Shown here in pieces: positions 63,463 through 64,000 of a stretch of 64,000 nucleotides of DNA. The stretch covers positions 1 to 64,000 of the forward strand of contig NZ_BALM01000020.1 in the NCBI RefSeq assembly GCF_000614975.1. Direction: 5' to 3'. This DNA comes from Shewanella marina JCM 15074 (GTDB lineage Bacteria > Pseudomonadota > Gammaproteobacteria > Enterobacterales > Shewanellaceae). The translations under genes and the position numbers were made by a program. Numbering within the stretch: the stretch's first letter is position 1; the number at the start of each line of letters is the position of its first letter. The notes beneath the pieces are model-generated. The model did no database searches. It was not told where the DNA came from and worked only from the letters and a program-made list of their open reading frames with translations.

Positions 63463-64000
63463 ATGGCAATAATAATGACAAAAAAATGGCAACAATCTAA
63501 GTTGCATGCTTTATTTATCATGGCTTTATTAAGTTTGACTGCATGTGGCGAGACAACTGAAACTGCCACTGTTGTTGAAGTAATTAGGCCTGTATTAATT
63601 AATACCGTCACCACTAGCCAAGTCGAACAGCTAACCTTTAATGGCGTGGTGCAGTCATCAAGTAAGGCTGCATTAGCCTTCAAAGTCGGCGGTCGTTTGA
63701 GTCAATTATTAGTTGATGAAGGTGATACTGTCACTGCGGGTCAATTATTGGCTGCAATGGATAACCGTGAATTTGAAATCGCTAAAGATTCTGCCCAGTC
63801 TGAATTTGTCAAAGCTAAGCTTGATTTTGAGCGTGGTACTAAAATTAGTGCGACTTCTCAGCTGATTTCACAAAGTGAACTTGATCAATTACGCACTCAA
63901 TTCGAAATTGCTAAAAATCGTTTAGCAGATGCCCAATATCGTTATGACAACACGCTATTATTTGCCCCATTTGCAGGCAAAATCAGCAAAAAACATGCTG
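63463..64000 (+). CDS. RND efflux periplasmic adaptor (membrane fusion protein), 3' end outside window
   Basis: The visible 179 codons encode a lipoprotein signal peptide (lipobox SLTAC, with Cys ~28). The HlyD/AcrA-type lipoyl half-motif follows (VGGRLSQLLVDEGDTVTAGQLLAAMDNREFE), then the start of a coiled-coil hairpin (SELDQLRTQFEIAKNRLADAQYRYD). The second lipoyl half begins LLFAPFAGKI. Start: ATG 63463 about 9 bases after AGG; an ATG at 63475 is possible. The RND pump gene is expected downstream. Confidence 0.88.
   Translation, partial: MAIIMTKKWQQSKLHALFIMALLSLTACGETTETATVVEVIRPVLINTVTTSQVEQLTFNGVVQSSSKAALAFKVGGRLSQLLVDEGDTVTAGQLLAAMDNREFEIAKDSAQSEFVKAKLDFERGTKISATSQLISQSELDQLRTQFEIAKNRLADAQYRYDNTLLFAPFAGKISKKHA

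Overview
The window looks like a chromosomal segment of a marine Shewanella or a close relative. The evidence is the ftsY-ftsE-ftsX-rpoH order, a complete extracellular DMSO-respiration cluster of the Shewanella type (decahaem DmsE, MtrB-like DmsF, lipoprotein DmsA, DmsB, chaperone DmsG, DmsH), a menDHCE menaquinone cluster, a periplasmic DddY-type DMSP lyase, and the AT-leaning composition. I see no rRNA, tRNA, CRISPR array, transposase or integrase.

Layout. 1-4.2 kb: ftsY (5' end outside the window), ftsE, ftsX, rpoH. 4.3-9.2 kb (minus): menE, menC, menH, menD. 9.6-18.4 kb: a LysR regulator, then dmsE-dmsF-dmsA-dmsB, a terminator, and dmsG-dmsH. 18.5-31.8 kb: housekeeping and envelope genes (YjeH-like exporter, TerB-like and DUF2780 proteins, a membrane protein, a DUF4145/Sel1 protein, a Bcr-type MFS pump, a DTW tRNA-modifying enzyme, a CSS-EAL phosphodiesterase, a methyltransferase, an M16 peptidase pair, trmL). 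31.9-39 kb: a DMSP/acrylate island (acuI, LysR, flavoprotein reductase, tetrahaem cytochrome, dddY, LysR, TetR). 39-42.8 kb: cpxA, cpxR, cpxP, fieF. 42.8-45.2 kb: ntrC and ntrB. 45.4-57.1 kb: DUF4124, a FUSC-family protein, a haem-dioxygenase/kynureninase-like pair, DUF2076, a DUF1704 metallopeptidase-like protein, a PDZ protein, and a LysR plus exported cyclase. 57.3-61 kb: glnA with a sigma-54/NtrC control region, and typA. 61-64 kb: a class V aminotransferase, TetR, a repeat array, and the start of an RND adaptor.

How the genes work together. Menaquinol made through the men genes would feed periplasmic and outer-membrane reductases. DddY would cleave DMSP in the periplasm to DMS and acrylate. 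The adjacent Tat-exported flavoprotein and tetrahaem cytochrome look like an acrylate (or related enoate) reductase, and AcuI would remove acryloyl-CoA in the cytoplasm. The dms operon would reduce extracellular DMSO to DMS. One 64-kb window therefore carries two anaerobic respirations linked to marine organosulfur compounds plus quinone synthesis. Clear control sites include a near-consensus CRP-type site upstream of dmsE, an inverted pair of 19-bp boxes upstream of the acrylate-reductase genes, a CpxR box, NtrC boxes at ntrB and glnA, and a ~30-bp repeat array upstream of the efflux operon.

Five genes (menC, DUF4145/Sel1, trmL, cpxA, DUF2076) contain six frameshifts in total. Each is repaired by adding exactly one base, which points to systematic single-base deletion errors in the assembly rather than gene decay.
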